NCBI RefSeq assembly: GCF_020281205.1
Contig: NZ_JACXZC010000004.1
Location: 1 to 64,000 of the forward strand
DNA from: Empedobacter stercoris
GTDB taxonomy: Bacteria; Bacteroidota; Bacteroidia; Flavobacteriales; Weeksellaceae
Length of the DNA: 64,000 bases
Reading direction: 5' to 3'
A program made the position numbers and the translations under genes. This document shows, piece after piece, positions 62,402-64,000 of the stretch. Position 1 is the first letter of the stretch, and each line of letters begins with the position of its first letter. The notes below the pieces were generated by a model. That model was not told where the DNA came from. It saw nothing but the letters and a program-made list of their open reading frames with translations, and ran no database searches.

Positions 62402-63373
62402 ATGAAACAATTCACTTCGGTTTATGATGTAGCAAACATCGACGAATTACTAAAAACAGCCTTAGAAATTAAAGCAAATCCTTTTGCTCAACAAGAAGTT
62501 GGAAAAAACAAAACAGTTGGTTTAATATTTTTTAATCCAAGTTTACGAACTCGTTTAAGCTCAATTAAAGCAGCATATAATTTAGGTGCAAATGCTTGGG
62601 TTTTGAATGCAGGAGCAGATTCTTGGACGTTAGAAATGGCAGATGGAGCTGTGATGAACGGAGATTCACAAGAACATATTAAGGAAGCAATTCAGGTAAT
62701 GAGTGCATATTGTGATGTTTTGGGAGTTCGTACATTCCCAAAATTAGTAGATCGTGACGAAGATTATAACGAAATCATGTTTAATAAAGTAAAAGAATTG
62801 TCTTCTGTGCCAGTTGTTTCTTTGGAAAGTGCAACGTTACATCCATTGCAATCTTTTGCAGATTTAATTACAATTGCAGAAAAAACAGGTTATACACCAG
62901 GAACTCAATCTGCAAAAAAAGTAAAAGTAGTGATGACTTGGGCACCACATCCACGTCGTTTACCACAAGCTGTTCCAAATTCTTTTGCACAATGGTTTTC
63001 TAAAGTAGATTGGGTTGATTTTACAATTGTTCAACCAAAAGGTTTAGAATTAGATCCGAAATTCACAGAAGGAGCGACAATTGCTTATGATCAAGATGAA
63101 GCATTAAAAGATGCTGATTTTGTTTATGCAAAAAACTGGTCATCTTATGAGAATTATGGTCAAGCAAATGGAGGAGATAAAGATTGGGAAATTACGATGG
63201 ATAAAATGAGTTTGACGAACAACGGTAAGTTCATGCATTGTTTGCCAGTTCGTCGTAATGTTGTTGTTTCTGATGAAGTATTAGATTCTGATCATTCTAT
63301 TGTGATTGATGAAGCAACAAACCGTATTTATTCGGCTCAAACTGTATTTCACGAGATTTTGAAAAATAATTAG
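62402..63373 (+). CDS. argF': N-acyl-ornithine carbamoyltransferase (acetyl or succinyl)
   Basis: A 323-residue transcarbamylase of the Bacteroidota/Xanthomonas branch of arginine synthesis, which acts on N-acetyl- or N-succinyl-ornithine. The carbamoyl phosphate motif is NPSLRTRLS (residues 45-53), HPLQ is in SATLHPLQSFADL, and HCLPVRRN is near 280. The position that sets substrate choice (Glu in the acetyl type of Xanthomonas, Pro90 in the succinyl type of Bacteroides fragilis, as I recall) is Gln90 here (NGDSQEHIKEA). No other arg gene is in view. Confidence 0.9.
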   Translation: MKQFTSVYDVANIDELLKTALEIKANPFAQQEVGKNKTVGLIFFNPSLRTRLSSIKAAYNLGANAWVLNAGADSWTLEMADGAVMNGDSQEHIKEAIQVMSAYCDVLGVRTFPKLVDRDEDYNEIMFNKVKELSSVPVVSLESATLHPLQSFADLITIAEKTGYTPGTQSAKKVKVVMTWAPHPRRLPQAVPNSFAQWFSKVDWVDFTIVQPKGLELDPKFTEGATIAYDQDEALKDADFVYAKNWSSYENYGQANGGDKDWEITMDKMSLTNNGKFMHCLPVRRNVVVSDEVLDSDHSIVIDEATNRIYSAQTVFHEILKNN

Positions 63374-63393
63374 ATTATTTTTTTTTATAAATT

Positions 63394-63418
63394 AAGCCAC
63401 TCATTATGAGTGGCTTTT
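63394..63418 (+). terminator. Terminator after argF'
   Basis: A 10-bp stem, AAGCCACTCA with TGAGTGGCTT, loop TTA, then T. It probably serves the convergent gene as well. Confidence 0.8.
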
Positions 63419-63422
63419 GTAT

Positions 63423-64000
63423 TTATTTTTTTATTATTTTCTTTGTAGCTTCTTTACCATCAATAAGTGTTTTTAAAATATAAATTCCATTTGGTAAATG
63501 TGATACATCGATTTCATTCTTAGTTGACTTTAATACTATTTGTCCTTGTAAATTATAGACGACAGAAGAAGTTAAATTACCTTTTGTTTTAATTTGTATA
63601 ATATCTGTAGTTGGATTTGGGAATACTTCAAATTTAGTATTAATAACTTCGGAAGTTCCTAAATCAGAATCGGGTAGAGTAATTAGAAATGAAACTAAAG
63701 CATCGTCTGTTCTTCCCAAACCAACGATATGTTTTCCATTTGTAGACATACCTAATGGTAAAGCGAATGTTATTCCTAAGTCATCGTAACCTAAATTCTC
63801 TTTTACGTATGTATTCAGATTAACTAAACCTGTTTTTTCTGTCCAAATAAACCCTTCACCCATTGCAGCTGATCCAGGCCATCCTCTATAATAACCAACG
63901 ATTGTACTACCATCATTATTCGTCGCAGTAGAAGCTCCTCTAAAGAAGATGTTTTCGTTAGGGTGATTAATTGTAATTAGACTTCTTCTTTGCTCCATTT
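63423..64000 (-). CDS. Secreted protein with T9SS sorting domain, 5' end beyond window
   Basis: At least 191 codons, open to the window edge; the ATG at 63998 may be internal. Residues about 20-60 show a HAF-like repeat (IVGYYRGWPGSAAMGEGFIW, then LVNLNTYV), found in extracellular beta-rich proteins. The last 75 residues are a type A T9SS sorting domain (VFPNPTTDIIQIKT, VVYNLQGQIVLKS, LPNGIYILKTLIDGKE, ATKKIIKK). It is the second T9SS cargo in the window. Confidence 0.8.
   Translation of the reverse strand, partial: MEQRRSLITINHPNENIFFRGASTATNNDGSTIVGYYRGWPGSAAMGEGFIWTEKTGLVNLNTYVKENLGYDDLGITFALPLGMSTNGKHIVGLGRTDDALVSFLITLPDSDLGTSEVINTKFEVFPNPTTDIIQIKTKGNLTSSVVYNLQGQIVLKSTKNEIDVSHLPNGIYILKTLIDGKEATKKIIKK

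Overview
The window is AT-rich chromosomal DNA from a member of the Bacteroidota, most likely order Flavobacteriales; family Weeksellaceae (Empedobacter-like) is my guess only. Support comes from two proteins with C-terminal type IX secretion sorting domains, promoter-like TAnnTTTG boxes, a TonB-dependent receptor with an N-terminal carboxypeptidase-like domain, a Bacteroidota-type N-acyl-ornithine carbamoyltransferase, and flavobacterial families such as DUF6266, DUF6146, DUF4126 and DUF4625. I see no rRNA, tRNA, CRISPR array, transposase or phage structural cassette. Most gene ends carry strong hairpin-plus-T terminators, many shared by convergent genes.

Layout. 0-9.2 kb: housekeeping and accessory enzymes (GNAT acetyltransferase, Dcp peptidase, hydroxyacid dehydrogenase, AraC regulator, FabH, dienelactone hydrolase, AEC transporter, thioesterase). 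9.2-16.2 kb: the most irregular stretch. It holds a SAM-II-like riboswitch plus terminator ahead of a MetX-like protein that has lost its catalytic residues, an unknown gene, a repeat-rich spacer, a broken DUF6266 gene, a small HTH protein, an HSL-type esterase, an MFS transporter and a 5'-truncated surface-protein fragment. 16.2-24.9 kb: CNNM/CorC membrane protein, M15 peptidase, AlkB-like dioxygenase, LpdA, a T9SS cargo protein, an HMA protein, and an LpxH-like phosphoesterase with a glycosyltransferase. 24.9-30.4 kb: prfB-trkA-trkH and small genes. 30.5-35.1 kb: glyoxylate shunt aceB-aceA with a divergent ScfR/RamB-type regulator. 35.1-43.8 kb: ABC-F ATPase, a tripartite ABC-2 exporter (TolC, HlyD-like, permease), a lipoprotein and a FUSC protein. 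43.8-50 kb: methyltransferase, udk-ftsB-mutA, DUF4126, formyltransferase and BadF-type kinase. 50-54.9 kb: a likely metal-related TonB receptor cluster and an ECF sigma factor with a membrane partner. 55-64 kb: sdhCAB, htpG, DUF72, N-acyl-ornithine carbamoyltransferase and a partial T9SS protein.

Genes that work together: lpdA (2-oxoacid dehydrogenases), aceBA (C2 use) and sdhCAB (succinate oxidation) serve central carbon metabolism. The ScfR/RamB-type regulator, a family known to control acetate and glyoxylate genes, sits across from aceB with a perfect 14-bp palindrome between them. The SAM-II-like element suggests that the MetX-like pseudoenzyme is tied to methionine/SAM status. A predicted small RNA lies just upstream of the ECF sigma gene on the same strand.

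The best candidates for something undescribed are the riboswitch-controlled MetX-like pseudoenzyme, the predicted small RNA or leader at 54.92-55.0 kb, and the twin identical hairpins at 58.8 and 59.0 kb. All are inferred by eye; no database search or folding software was used.
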